From: a virus
Strand: one strand, 5' to 3'
Virus record (IMG/VR): IMGVR_UViG_3300030108_003689
Location: 1 to 64,000 of that record
DNA length: 64,000 nucleotides
A model generated the notes under the pieces. It was not told where the DNA came from and made no database searches. It saw only the letters and a program-made list of their open reading frames with translations. Positions within the stretch are counted from its first letter, which is position 1. Every line of letters begins with the position of its first letter. A program made the position numbers and the translations under genes. This document shows positions 1 through 5,826 of this stretch, piece by piece.

Positions 1-1
1 T

Positions 2-412
2 ATGAGCGATACACACACACAGCCCAAGGTTGACTTCATCCACAATCAAGTAGAGAACAGGCTGCAAAGCCTGCGCTCTCTTCTGGAGGGTGAGTACGCC
101 AGCGCGGCACAGTCCCCTGACCATGAGCCCGGACCATGGAGCCCGGAGAAGCAGGCTCACGTTGAGGCCATCTCCGATGCGATAGCGCATCTCGACCGCG
201 TATCGCGCGCCATTGACCACGCTAACTGGTGCGCCCTGGCTCGCATGCGAGCAGCCGAGATCGCAGAACAGAAAGAGCAAGAGCAGCTTGCAGCCATGGA
301 GCATGGCACCACCGGACGCAATGACGCTGCCGGTTCACCCCTGGGGCAGGCAGGACACTGCCCGCACTGTCTCAAAGACTACGGCAGCGGCCACCACTGC
401 TGCGACTGCTGA
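2..412 (+). CDS. Hypothetical protein with C-terminal cysteine cluster
   Basis: A 136-residue protein that begins at the second base of the window, so the true start may lie further upstream. The first two thirds are charged and helical with many Ala, Glu and Gln. The last 17 residues hold a CPHC pair (C120, C123), two histidines and a CCDC tail (C133, C134, C136), which looks like a small zinc-binding knuckle. It opens the string of short early genes and its stop is followed at once by the ribosome site of a 24-residue reading frame. I do not recognise the family. A metal-binding accessory protein is an inference only. Confidence 0.75.
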   Translation: MSDTHTQPKVDFIHNQVENRLQSLRSLLEGEYASAAQSPDHEPGPWSPEKQAHVEAISDAIAHLDRVSRAIDHANWCALARMRAAEIAEQKEQEQLAAMEHGTTGRNDAAGSPLGQAGHCPHCLKDYGSGHHCCDC

Positions 413-421
413 GGAGCAACC

Positions 422-496
422 ATGTACCTGACCGAATGCAACATCGCAGCCCTGTGCCTACTGGCACTTCAAATCATCTCACTACTGGCCTACTGA
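422..496 (+). CDS. 24-residue hydrophobic micro-peptide
   Basis: ATG is preceded by GAGGAG with about six bases of spacing. The frame encodes a short polar start (MYLTEC) and then a run rich in Ala, Leu and Ile ending LLAY, long enough to cross a membrane once. Its stop TGA is embedded in the GAGGAG ribosome site of the next gene, so the reading frame and the gene spacing fit translation of both. Phages often encode such tiny membrane peptides early in infection, but the function is unknown. The alternative is a chance reading frame; the two well-placed ribosome sites argue against that. Confidence 0.55.
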   Translation: MYLTECNIAALCLLALQIISLLAY

Positions 497-506
497 GGAG
501 ACACTC

Positions 507-707
507 ATGCCACGAACATTCCGACTCTCATTCGACATCTCAGCCGAGGCTGACCCCTCTGACCTTCTCGACCGGCTCATCGACTTCCAGCAGCAACTGG
601 TGGATGAGCTTGATGAGGGCGAGGACGTCTTCGGCGAGCCCGTCCCCAACCATGCAACCGCCGACACTTGCAGTGTCGAGCACATCACAATCAAAGGAGG
701 TGAGTGA
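507..707 (+). CDS. Small acidic hypothetical protein
   Basis: A 66-residue acidic protein starting MPRTFRLSFDIS, with a helical Leu/Asp-rich centre (DLLDRLIDFQQQ) and a C-terminal Lys-Gly-Gly-Glu. It has a clear GAGGAG ribosome site. The final codons are part of the ribosome site of the next gene, and its stop overlaps the next start by one base (TGATG), so the two are translationally coupled. The N-terminal beta-like strand followed by a helix suggests a small alpha/beta fold. The family is not recognised. Confidence 0.8.
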   Translation: MPRTFRLSFDISAEADPSDLLDRLIDFQQQLVDELDEGEDVFGEPVPNHATADTCSVEHITIKGGE

Positions 708-709
708 TG
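696..709 (+). promoter_or_regulatory. Embedded SD/stop/start coupling cassette 1
   Basis: GGAGGTGAGTGATG encodes Gly-Gly-Glu-stop of the upstream gene and at the same time gives a strong Shine-Dalgarno GGAGG, five spacer bases and the ATG of the next gene. It decides the downstream start (707) over a GTG three bases earlier. Confidence 0.85.
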
Positions 710-982
710 ACCAAGGCAGAACTTCAGGCGTGGGCCAAGCGGCAGATAGACAAAGAGGACCAGCCCAACACCAATGTTCTCATCTACAAAGGTGAGCAAG
801 ACTATGAAGAGAACAATGACCACCACGGTGCTCTGTTCGACTTCATGCTTTTCGAAGAGGCTCTCGACCATGTAGCGCCAGGACGGATGTTCTGTTGCTA
901 CGTGTACGACGCCCACCCCGACTCTGGAGACTACACCTGCTTCGATTGTGTGGACTTCATACTTCCATCAGGAGGCCAGTAA
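707..982 (+). CDS. Hypothetical early protein
   Basis: A 91-residue protein. The start is the ATG that overlaps the previous stop (TGATG), not the GTG three bases upstream, because the GGAGG site is ideally spaced for it. The sequence is acidic, with an N-terminal helix (LQAWAKRQIDKED) and a later aromatic and Cys-containing segment (MFCCYVYDA, YTCFDCVDF). The stop TAA overlaps the next ATG (TAATG), and the last codons again carry a GGAGG. No family is recognised. The position within a coupled run of tiny genes suggests an early accessory role. Confidence 0.8.
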   Translation: MTKAELQAWAKRQIDKEDQPNTNVLIYKGEQDYEENNDHHGALFDFMLFEEALDHVAPGRMFCCYVYDAHPDSGDYTCFDCVDFILPSGGQ

Positions 983-1593
983 TGCCTACACCAACTATTC
1001 ACGTCCATACTTTCGCCAAGCGTCAGACAGCCGAGTCCCGGTTCAGTCACACAACGATGACCTGGGATGAGCTTGCCGACAGCGCGCGGTTCGCCTTTTA
1101 CGCTGGCAAATCCAGCAGGTTCCAACCTCGCGCACTTGAGGTGCAAGTCAATCCGAATGAGTGCTTCACCGGCATTGTCGCGCTCAACCACGGCGACGAG
1201 TTGGTCGCGTCATTCGAGAGCCGCCGGGAGGGCGAGGCCCCACGTAAGGTACTCCAGGCCGCAAACAAGGGCGCCGGTACACACAAGATGCAGGCCAAGT
1301 CCGCATACGTTGTGCTGTTCCCGTCCACCCTACTGGCTGAGACTGGTGACAACGAGCTTGAACCAGTGGAGGGTAACTGGGAGATCATCAGCCTGAACGC
1401 CAGCCCGACCAAGAAGGACACGCCGATTGACCCTGACACCCTCATGCACAACCACTTCGGTAGTGACGGCGGCACAGCTACCGGCCTGAGTGACGCTGCC
1501 TTCGTCAAGGCATTGCGGGAGTCATTCCGGTTCTGGCAAGACAAGGCCATGCTGGCGAACCTTGAACCAACCGTGGTCGAGGTCGAGGAATAG
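982..1593 (+). CDS. DUF3228-like protein
   Basis: A 203-residue protein. The start is the ATG overlapping the previous TAA and preceded by GGAGG. The N-terminus MPTPTIHVHTFAKRQ and the C-terminal half (W-I-S-L-NA, then PIDPDTLMHNH, a GGT turn, and FRFWQDKAML) resemble what I remember of the DUF3228 family, a cellular family of about 190-200 residues whose function is not known. The length fits. This would be a host-type protein carried in the early region. Family assignment is from remembered motifs and should be treated as probable. The gene ends 53 bases before a tRNA gene. Confidence 0.7.
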   Translation: MPTPTIHVHTFAKRQTAESRFSHTTMTWDELADSARFAFYAGKSSRFQPRALEVQVNPNECFTGIVALNHGDELVASFESRREGEAPRKVLQAANKGAGTHKMQAKSAYVVLFPSTLLAETGDNELEPVEGNWEIISLNASPTKKDTPIDPDTLMHNHFGSDGGTATGLSDAAFVKALRESFRFWQDKAMLANLEPTVVEVEE

Positions 1594-1646
1594 TATTCCG
1601 GGAGAGGGAGCGGTTTGGGGTCCGCTTATTAAAACCCCCCACTTAT

Positions 1647-1731
1647 GTCCGAGTGGTGGAATCGGTAGACACAGGAGACTTAAAATCTCCCGGCTAATGC
1701 TGTGCGGGTTCGACTCCCGCCTCGGACACCA
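1647..1731 (+). tRNA. tRNA-Leu(UAA), CCA encoded
   Basis: Folds as a class II tRNA. The acceptor arms GTCCGAG and CTCGGAC pair perfectly. The anticodon stem GGAGA/TCTCC encloses a seven-base loop CTTAAAA with anticodon TAA at 1681-1683. A long variable arm follows, then a T stem GCGGG/CCCGC with loop TTCGACT. A discriminator A and a genome-encoded CCA end the gene. It would read UUA (and by wobble UUG) leucine codons, which may be used more by the phage than by the host. It lies in the early operon between two short protein genes. Confidence 0.97.
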
Positions 1732-1753
1732 TCAACAAACAGGAGCAATACCA

Positions 1754-2107
1754 ATGGATGAATCAAGATACACAAACTACCCAAATGCATGGTGTCCACT
1801 AACGGACCCACACCGCGCCATGCTGGAGGCCGTCATCACCCTCGGCTTTGCCAAGGACGCCATTAAGAATGCGGAGGCTGAGTCCACAGATGAGTGGCGG
1901 GCCAATACCGCAATCTCGGCACTCAAGTGGATTGTGAACCACTTGGATTTGCACTTCAGTGAAGACTGGGAGGCGCACTGTGCTGGCAGGCAAGAGCTTG
2001 CGGCAAAGGTTCTCGCAGACCAAGCCATGGATGAGGACGACTTCGTTCAGGCTGGGATTGCAGCCCGTGAAGCCCTCAAGAACATCAAACAACAAGGAGG
2101 TGAGTGA
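1754..2107 (+). CDS. Hypothetical early protein
   Basis: A 117-residue acidic protein starting MDESRYTNYPNAW, chosen because AGGAG lies eight bases upstream of this ATG; longer readings in the same frame would run through the tRNA. Predicted mostly helical, with an ALKWIVNHLDLHF segment in the middle. It ends Gly-Gly-Glu through the coupling cassette and its stop overlaps the next start by one base. It is the first protein gene after tRNA-Leu. No family is recognised. Confidence 0.82.
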   Translation: MDESRYTNYPNAWCPLTDPHRAMLEAVITLGFAKDAIKNAEAESTDEWRANTAISALKWIVNHLDLHFSEDWEAHCAGRQELAAKVLADQAMDEDDFVQAGIAAREALKNIKQQGGE

Positions 2108-2109
2108 TG
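2096..2109 (+). promoter_or_regulatory. Embedded SD/stop/start coupling cassette 2
   Basis: Identical GGAGGTGAGTGATG to the cassette at 696. It encodes Gly-Gly-Glu-stop and supplies the ribosome site and ATG of the following gene. Confidence 0.85.
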
Positions 2110-2472
2110 TGTGCAGACAGAGACCAGCCGGGGTTGGACGTTGATTTACACAAGGAAGAGCGGGACATGACCATCGTTGCCCTTCGGTTGATGCTCGACA
2201 AGTACGGCCAAGATGACCACGAGAGTGCAGTCGCCAAGTGGTTGCTGCGGTTGCTGGAGTCGAGGAACAAGTGGATTGGCGGTGGAGACTTGAAGTTTGC
2301 CTTTGGCGGACTGATGGACTCCATGGGCTACGGCGCCACGCCGAAGAGTCTGGTAGACAGGCTCGGGTGGTCAGTCGAGGAGTTCGATGGTCAGTGTGAC
2401 CTCGTCGATGGGTTCGCCGACCAAGTCCAAGTTCCTGCCCTGTACGTCGTCGATACCGAAGGAGGTGAGTGA
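2107..2472 (+). CDS. Hypothetical early protein
   Basis: A 121-residue protein, start MCADRDQPG fixed by the TGATG overlap and the ideal GGAGG spacing. It contains a helical segment VAKWLLRLLESRNKW followed by Gly-rich FGGLMDSMGYG and an acidic C-terminus that ends Glu-Gly-Gly-Glu through the third cassette. The arrangement resembles a small DNA- or protein-binding helical domain, but no motif is diagnostic. Coupled on both sides to its neighbours. Confidence 0.8.
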   Translation: MCADRDQPGLDVDLHKEERDMTIVALRLMLDKYGQDDHESAVAKWLLRLLESRNKWIGGGDLKFAFGGLMDSMGYGATPKSLVDRLGWSVEEFDGQCDLVDGFADQVQVPALYVVDTEGGE

Positions 2473-2474
2473 TG
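2461..2474 (+). promoter_or_regulatory. Embedded SD/stop/start coupling cassette 3
   Basis: Third identical copy of GGAGGTGAGTGATG, again giving a Gly-Gly-Glu C-terminus and the start of the next gene. Confidence 0.85.
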
Positions 2475-2954
2475 AACATCTTCGTCCTCGACCGTTCACC
2501 CGGCATCGCAGCACGCATGCAGTGTGACCGTCACGTCGTCAAGATGACCCTGGAGAGCGCACAGATGCTCGCCACGGCTGTCAACAAGTTGGGTGGGCAG
2601 ACCCCTTACAAGTCTGCTCACCTCAACCACCCATGCTCTGTGTGGGCCCGTGAGACCCTCGGCAACTTCATCTGGCTCTATGACCACGGCATGGCCCTCG
2701 CGAAGGAGTACACGCGCCGCTACGGCAAGGTACACAAGTCCGAGGCCATCATCCAAGAGTGCATGGACCAGTGCCGAGACCTGTCTCTGTACAACCTCAA
2801 GCGCACGCCTCACCCGCTGTGCATGCCTGACGAGTACAAGACTGACGATGCCGTCGAATCCTATCGGCGGTTCTACATCGGAGAGAAGGCTGGGTTCGCC
2901 CAGTGGAACAAAAAAACGAAGGCCCCGACATGGTGGCCAGGAGAGCAATCATGA
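2472..2954 (+). CDS. Conserved phage protein (MNIFVLD/CDxHVVKM type)
   Basis: A 160-residue protein. The N-terminus MNIFVLDRSP, then CDRHVVKMTLESAQMLATA, YKSAHLNHPCSVWARE, RYGKVHKSEA and YRRFYIGEKAGFAQW form a pattern I know from many phage genomes, where it is annotated as a conserved protein without a proven role. The invariant His, Cys, Lys and Trp residues suggest an enzyme or a metal or nucleotide binding protein, but this is inference. The start is set by the coupling cassette. The gene overlaps the next by four bases (ATGA). Confidence 0.82.
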   Translation: MNIFVLDRSPGIAARMQCDRHVVKMTLESAQMLATAVNKLGGQTPYKSAHLNHPCSVWARETLGNFIWLYDHGMALAKEYTRRYGKVHKSEAIIQECMDQCRDLSLYNLKRTPHPLCMPDEYKTDDAVESYRRFYIGEKAGFAQWNKKTKAPTWWPGEQS

Positions 2955-3286
2955 GAGTTTATAGATTGGACCAGAACCTTATCAACTTGGGCGAGGATAT
3001 CTGGGCGCCCGCAAGTGGCGGCGGCGTATACTACCGCTCGCATGTCGAGGCCAGGAAGAAGGCCAATGCAGCCATCAAAGCCTTCAGTTCAAGGCAGAAA
3101 GAGTACGACCCTGGATTTCGGTTCGCTGATGTTCAATGGGGAGCCTTCATCACCATCACGGCTTGTGACTTCGACAAGACCGGAAAGGACACCTTGATTC
3201 GTCTCCTCAATGGTGAGGGCGGCAACTTCAAGAAGGAGCAACTCGTTGAAGAGTGGAACCCTCAAACTAAATGGAGGAAGGAATGA
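2951..3286 (+). CDS. Hypothetical early protein
   Basis: A 111-residue basic protein. The start MRVYRLDQN overlaps the previous stop (ATGA) and has GGAGAG just upstream; a longer reading in the same frame would lie inside the preceding gene. It has a DNA-binding-like basic helix (EARKKANAAIKAFSSRQ) and an FADVQWGAFITITACDF strand pair. The last codons overlap the next start (ATGA). No family recognised. Confidence 0.8.
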   Translation: MRVYRLDQNLINLGEDIWAPASGGGVYYRSHVEARKKANAAIKAFSSRQKEYDPGFRFADVQWGAFITITACDFDKTGKDTLIRLLNGEGGNFKKEQLVEEWNPQTKWRKE

Positions 3287-3537
3287 AACAGAAGTCCATC
3301 ATCACAGAAGAAGTCAGAATATTTTTGAATCAAGAGAATGTCTCAACGAAGAAAAAGACCACGGTGATGGTCTTCGTCGATGACTCATTTACTGATTCGA
3401 CTTCAATGATTGAGATTGAAATAGTAGACGGTGAACTGTTTGTCTACGCTGACGACGACCGCGAACCACACGACGGCAAGCTGATGTTCAACATCAGTCC
3501 CATCGGTGAAATCCTACAATACAACGGAGGAGAGTGA
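3283..3537 (+). CDS. Hypothetical early protein
   Basis: An 84-residue acidic protein, beta-rich (KKTTVMVFVDDS, IEIEIVDGELFVYADDD). The start at MKQKSI is preferred over an ATG four codons upstream because GGAGG is spaced correctly for it and it overlaps the previous stop (ATGA). It ends Asn-Gly-Gly-Glu through the fourth coupling cassette. No family recognised; its AT-rich codon use contrasts with GC-richer neighbours. Confidence 0.8.
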   Translation: MKQKSIITEEVRIFLNQENVSTKKKTTVMVFVDDSFTDSTSMIEIEIVDGELFVYADDDREPHDGKLMFNISPIGEILQYNGGE

Positions 3538-3539
3538 TG
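3526..3539 (+). promoter_or_regulatory. Embedded SD/stop/start coupling cassette 4
   Basis: GGAGGAGAGTGATG, one base different from the cassettes at 696, 2096 and 2461. It still reads Gly-Gly-Glu-stop and overlaps the downstream ATG by one base. Confidence 0.85.
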
Positions 3540-3896
3540 CCACTTTCATACGTACCACCAGAAGAAGCATTCGAGGTTCGCATTCAGTGTACCGAGAAGC
3601 AAATCCAACGGCACTGTGATGCTGCCCCTGAGAACGACCGTCGAGACTTCGACGACCAGGGAGGGCTTCAAGTCCCGGTGTACCACGTCTACAAGAACGG
3701 CAACATCAGCAACCGCATGACGTACTGGTACACGTTCGACGAGGCCGAGGGTGAGGACAACGAGTTCGACATCCGCGAACTGCCTACCTTCAGCCTCAAG
3801 AGCTTGTCCCATCAGGACCTGCTCCAAGGCTGCCTGAAGCGTGGAATGGTCCGCATCGAGAACAACAAGCTGGTCATCTTAGTAGGAGGAGAGTGA
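3537..3896 (+). CDS. Hypothetical early protein
   Basis: A 119-residue acidic protein starting MPLSYVPPEEAFEV. It has a central aromatic strand (NRMTYWYTFDEAEG) and ends Val-Gly-Gly-Glu through the fifth coupling cassette. Both ends are coupled to neighbours by TGATG overlaps. No family recognised. Confidence 0.8.
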   Translation: MPLSYVPPEEAFEVRIQCTEKQIQRHCDAAPENDRRDFDDQGGLQVPVYHVYKNGNISNRMTYWYTFDEAEGEDNEFDIRELPTFSLKSLSHQDLLQGCLKRGMVRIENNKLVILVGGE

Positions 3897-3898
3897 TG
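3885..3898 (+). promoter_or_regulatory. Embedded SD/stop/start coupling cassette 5
   Basis: GGAGGAGAGTGATG, same as the cassette at 3526. Supplies Gly-Gly-Glu-stop upstream and the ribosome site plus ATG downstream. Confidence 0.85.
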
Positions 3899-4075
3899 GA
3901 CCTGAGTGACGAGAGGTTTCACATGCGGACGATCCCCTGGGCCAAGCTGGAGACCGAGGGCGTTGACGCCCGCAAGGTGATGAAGGAAGCGCAAAAGCAG
4001 AAGATGTGGAAGTTGGCCCGCAAAGCCGAGCACAGATGGCACAACCAGCGTTTGCGAATCGAGAGGGAGGCATGA
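3896..4075 (+). CDS. Small basic helical protein
   Basis: A 59-residue protein with an acidic start (MDLSDERF) and a long basic helix in the second half (KVMKEAQKQKMWKLARKAEH). Start fixed by the coupling cassette. Its stop overlaps the ATG of the next gene, preceded by GGGAGG. The basic helix would suit nucleic acid or protein binding, but no family is recognised. Confidence 0.75.
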   Translation: MDLSDERFHMRTIPWAKLETEGVDARKVMKEAQKQKMWKLARKAEHRWHNQRLRIEREA

Positions 4076-4461
4076 GGGGTAACCGTAAATGCGGGACCTG
4101 TGACGCATGCTGTACTGTGCTGGAGATTCCATCCGTGCCAAGTGAGATCGGGAAGCCTTGCACTCACATGACCGGCTCTGGCACTAAGCGTTGCGGCATC
4201 TACGCTCAACGGCCCTCTGAGTGCCAGGGCTTTGTGTGTCATTGGCTTGCTGGCATTGGGCCATCATCATCCCGGCCTGACCGCTCGGGGATCATGGCTC
4301 ACCTTGCTGGTGAGTTCGGTGAGATTGTAGTCGCTCACATCCTTAGAGAGGGTGCTGATACGACACAGAAGGGACGAGCAGTGCTCGAAGACCTAATGCG
4401 CGACACCAGGGCAGCGGGCATGCAGATGCTCATCAGACGGTCGTACATACAGATTGATTGA
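4072..4461 (+). CDS. CxxCxxCC (YkgJ-type) metal-binding protein
   Basis: A 129-residue protein. The start MRGNRKC overlaps the previous stop and follows GGGAGG. It contains C7-x2-C10-x2-CC(13-14), then C30, C41-GIYAQRPSE-C51 and FVCHW (C56). This is the arrangement of the putative zinc- or iron-chelating domain of the YkgJ type (PF03692), where CxxCxxCC is followed by C, an I-Y-x-x-R-P-x-x-C motif and a final F-x-C. All expected cysteines are present. The molecular role of the family is unknown. It closes the coupled run of small genes. Confidence 0.85.
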   Translation: MRGNRKCGTCDACCTVLEIPSVPSEIGKPCTHMTGSGTKRCGIYAQRPSECQGFVCHWLAGIGPSSSRPDRSGIMAHLAGEFGEIVVAHILREGADTTQKGRAVLEDLMRDTRAAGMQMLIRRSYIQID

Positions 4462-4591
4462 CATTCCATGTCGGACCTAATCGAAGCGCTGCGTACTTAT
4501 GAGTGAAGACTCATGTCGCGGGTCTAACCGGCCCCGTTCTCCTCAATGAAGCACCCTGCTTCACCAACATAACAAACAAAAGGAAATAACA
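4462..4591 (+). promoter_or_regulatory. Intergenic stretch with TTGACA and two small hairpins
   Basis: 130 bases without a gene. A TTGACA hexamer lies at 4458-4463, across the end of the upstream gene, without a good -10 at standard spacing. Two perfect inverted repeats follow: ATGAGT/ACTCAT with a GAAG loop (4499-4514) and TGAAGCA/TGCTTCA with a CCC loop (4547-4563). Neither has a T run, so they are not clear terminators. The region probably starts or attenuates transcription of the next gene. Confidence 0.35.
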
Positions 4592-5422
4592 ATGTATAGA
4601 CCGACTAAGCCGAGTGACCTGAGCCGATTGATTGTAAAGTACGCGACCGAGGGCAAGCTCCAGTGCTTCCGTAAAGTCGAGGAGTCCGAGTACAAAATCT
4701 TGTGCTGGGAGTACGAGATGAATGGAGGCAAAAGTCCTGACTGCCGTCAGTGGGTAAAGCCTGGAGACTTCATCTCTTCGCACATCGTCCGCATGGACGA
4801 TTCATTGTACGGAGACAGGGCCCCATCTTCAGCCAAGGCTGCACTACGGATCATGGCCGAGAGTTGTGACATTGCCAATATTCCAGATTGCATCGAGTGT
4901 GAATCACTCTATCAGGTAGCGTTGCTTCACACTGACCTTGACCGCTGGATTGAGAACCACTCCTTCCCGTGGGCAAGGCGAATGGTATCCGCAATTGGGT
5001 ATGTCAGCGTGGAAGACCTGTTCGAGCGCGAGGACATGACATTCGTTGGAGATAGCAACATCTTCGATGATGACGGAACTTTCGAGAAGTGGTCCCAGCC
5101 ATTGTGGGAAAACTGGAAATCCATCGCGCTCTGCACTGCCCTAAGGGAAGGCAAGGTTGATGACTGGCATGACATTGACCAGCGAATGAAGGGTCTTCAA
5201 AACACTTTCCAAATCAACCAGTGGCAGGCATCAGTCCTAACAGGCCTCTCGAACCATGAGCTTGCTCTTAGTCAAGTCGAGATGCTCCTCAGCCTCTTTG
5301 AAGACTACGAGGCCCGTATCCGACGACAAAGACAGTACGACTCGGAGGGGCCACTGCGGATACCCGAAGCAGTGGTGGGTCAACTGACTTATGTCCGCGA
5401 CTTGTTAGTGAGCCATAACTGA
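4592..5422 (+). CDS. Hypothetical early protein, 276 aa
   Basis: Starts MYRPTKPSDLSR after AAAGGA. An N-terminal domain of about 75 residues (FRKVEESEYKILCWEYE, QWVKPGDFISSHIV) looks beta-rich; the remainder is helical and acidic, with Trp-rich stretches (EKWSQPLWENWKS). No catalytic motif or membrane segment is evident. It is followed by the first copy of the CATACTTGACA motif. The family is not recognised. Confidence 0.82.
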   Translation: MYRPTKPSDLSRLIVKYATEGKLQCFRKVEESEYKILCWEYEMNGGKSPDCRQWVKPGDFISSHIVRMDDSLYGDRAPSSAKAALRIMAESCDIANIPDCIECESLYQVALLHTDLDRWIENHSFPWARRMVSAIGYVSVEDLFEREDMTFVGDSNIFDDDGTFEKWSQPLWENWKSIALCTALREGKVDDWHDIDQRMKGLQNTFQINQWQASVLTGLSNHELALSQVEMLLSLFEDYEARIRRQRQYDSEGPLRIPEAVVGQLTYVRDLLVSHN

Positions 5423-5433
5423 CATACTTGACA
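5423..5433 (+). promoter_or_regulatory. CATACTTGACA motif, copy 1
   Basis: Directly after the stop of the 276-aa gene: TGACATACTTGACA, containing a TGACA direct repeat and a sigma70-like -35 (TTGACA). A weak TAACAG lies 16 bases downstream. Shared with two later intergenic regions, so a promoter or operator is inferred. Confidence 0.45.
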
Positions 5434-5473
5434 CAACCAACCATCCAGTTAACAGACAGGAAAGGAGAGAAAA

Positions 5474-5755
5474 ATGAAGTGGACTGATTCAAGAGGATTG
5501 CCCCTCGACAAATGCAAGGTCGGCATAGAGTTGACCCGTGAGATCGAAGACGAAGAAACGGGTGAAGTCATTGAAGAACAAGTCATTGATGTCACCGTAA
5601 CCTTCTGGCCAGCCGAACCAGACGTTGGCCTCGGCCCAGGGGTTGAGGTCATATCTGCTCACCGCTCCGACACTAAAGAGCGGGAGCCGGTGGAGCTTGA
5701 CGACTGGGAGGTTGACTCATTGATCGATCTTCTGCAAGAGCAGAGACGGACATAA
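5474..5755 (+). CDS. Small acidic hypothetical protein
   Basis: A 93-residue acidic protein with a clear AGGAGAG ribosome site. Centre and C-terminus are very rich in Glu and Asp (EIEDEETGEVIEEQVIDV, then a final helix DSLIDLLQEQRRT). Its stop lies inside the stem of an intrinsic terminator, so it appears to end its transcription unit. Family not recognised; highly acidic small early proteins can act as DNA mimics, but nothing here proves this. Confidence 0.8.
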   Translation: MKWTDSRGLPLDKCKVGIELTREIEDEETGEVIEEQVIDVTVTFWPAEPDVGLGPGVEVISAHRSDTKEREPVELDDWEVDSLIDLLQEQRRT

Positions 5756-5780
5756 TCTGTCCGAAGTTTTTAGTTTTTTT
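5747..5780 (+). terminator. Intrinsic terminator
   Basis: CGGACA and TGTCCG pair around a TAATC loop and are followed by AAGTTTTTAGTTTTTTT. The stem overlaps the stop codon of the upstream gene. It separates the small-gene region from the 731-aa gene. Confidence 0.75.
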
Positions 5781-5798
5781 ATGTCATACTTGACATAC
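5781..5798 (+). promoter_or_regulatory. Palindromic CATACTTGACATAC element, copy 2
   Basis: ATGTCA-TACT-TGACAT is a perfect 6-4-6 inverted repeat lying between the terminator T run and the ribosome site of the 731-aa gene. It contains the same CATACTTGACA as the copies at 5423 and 8024. It suits an operator or a promoter -35 region of a new transcription unit; no convincing -10 follows. Confidence 0.5.
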
Positions 5799-5826
5799 AA
5801 TGGTTCAATCCAAAAGGAGCAAACTC

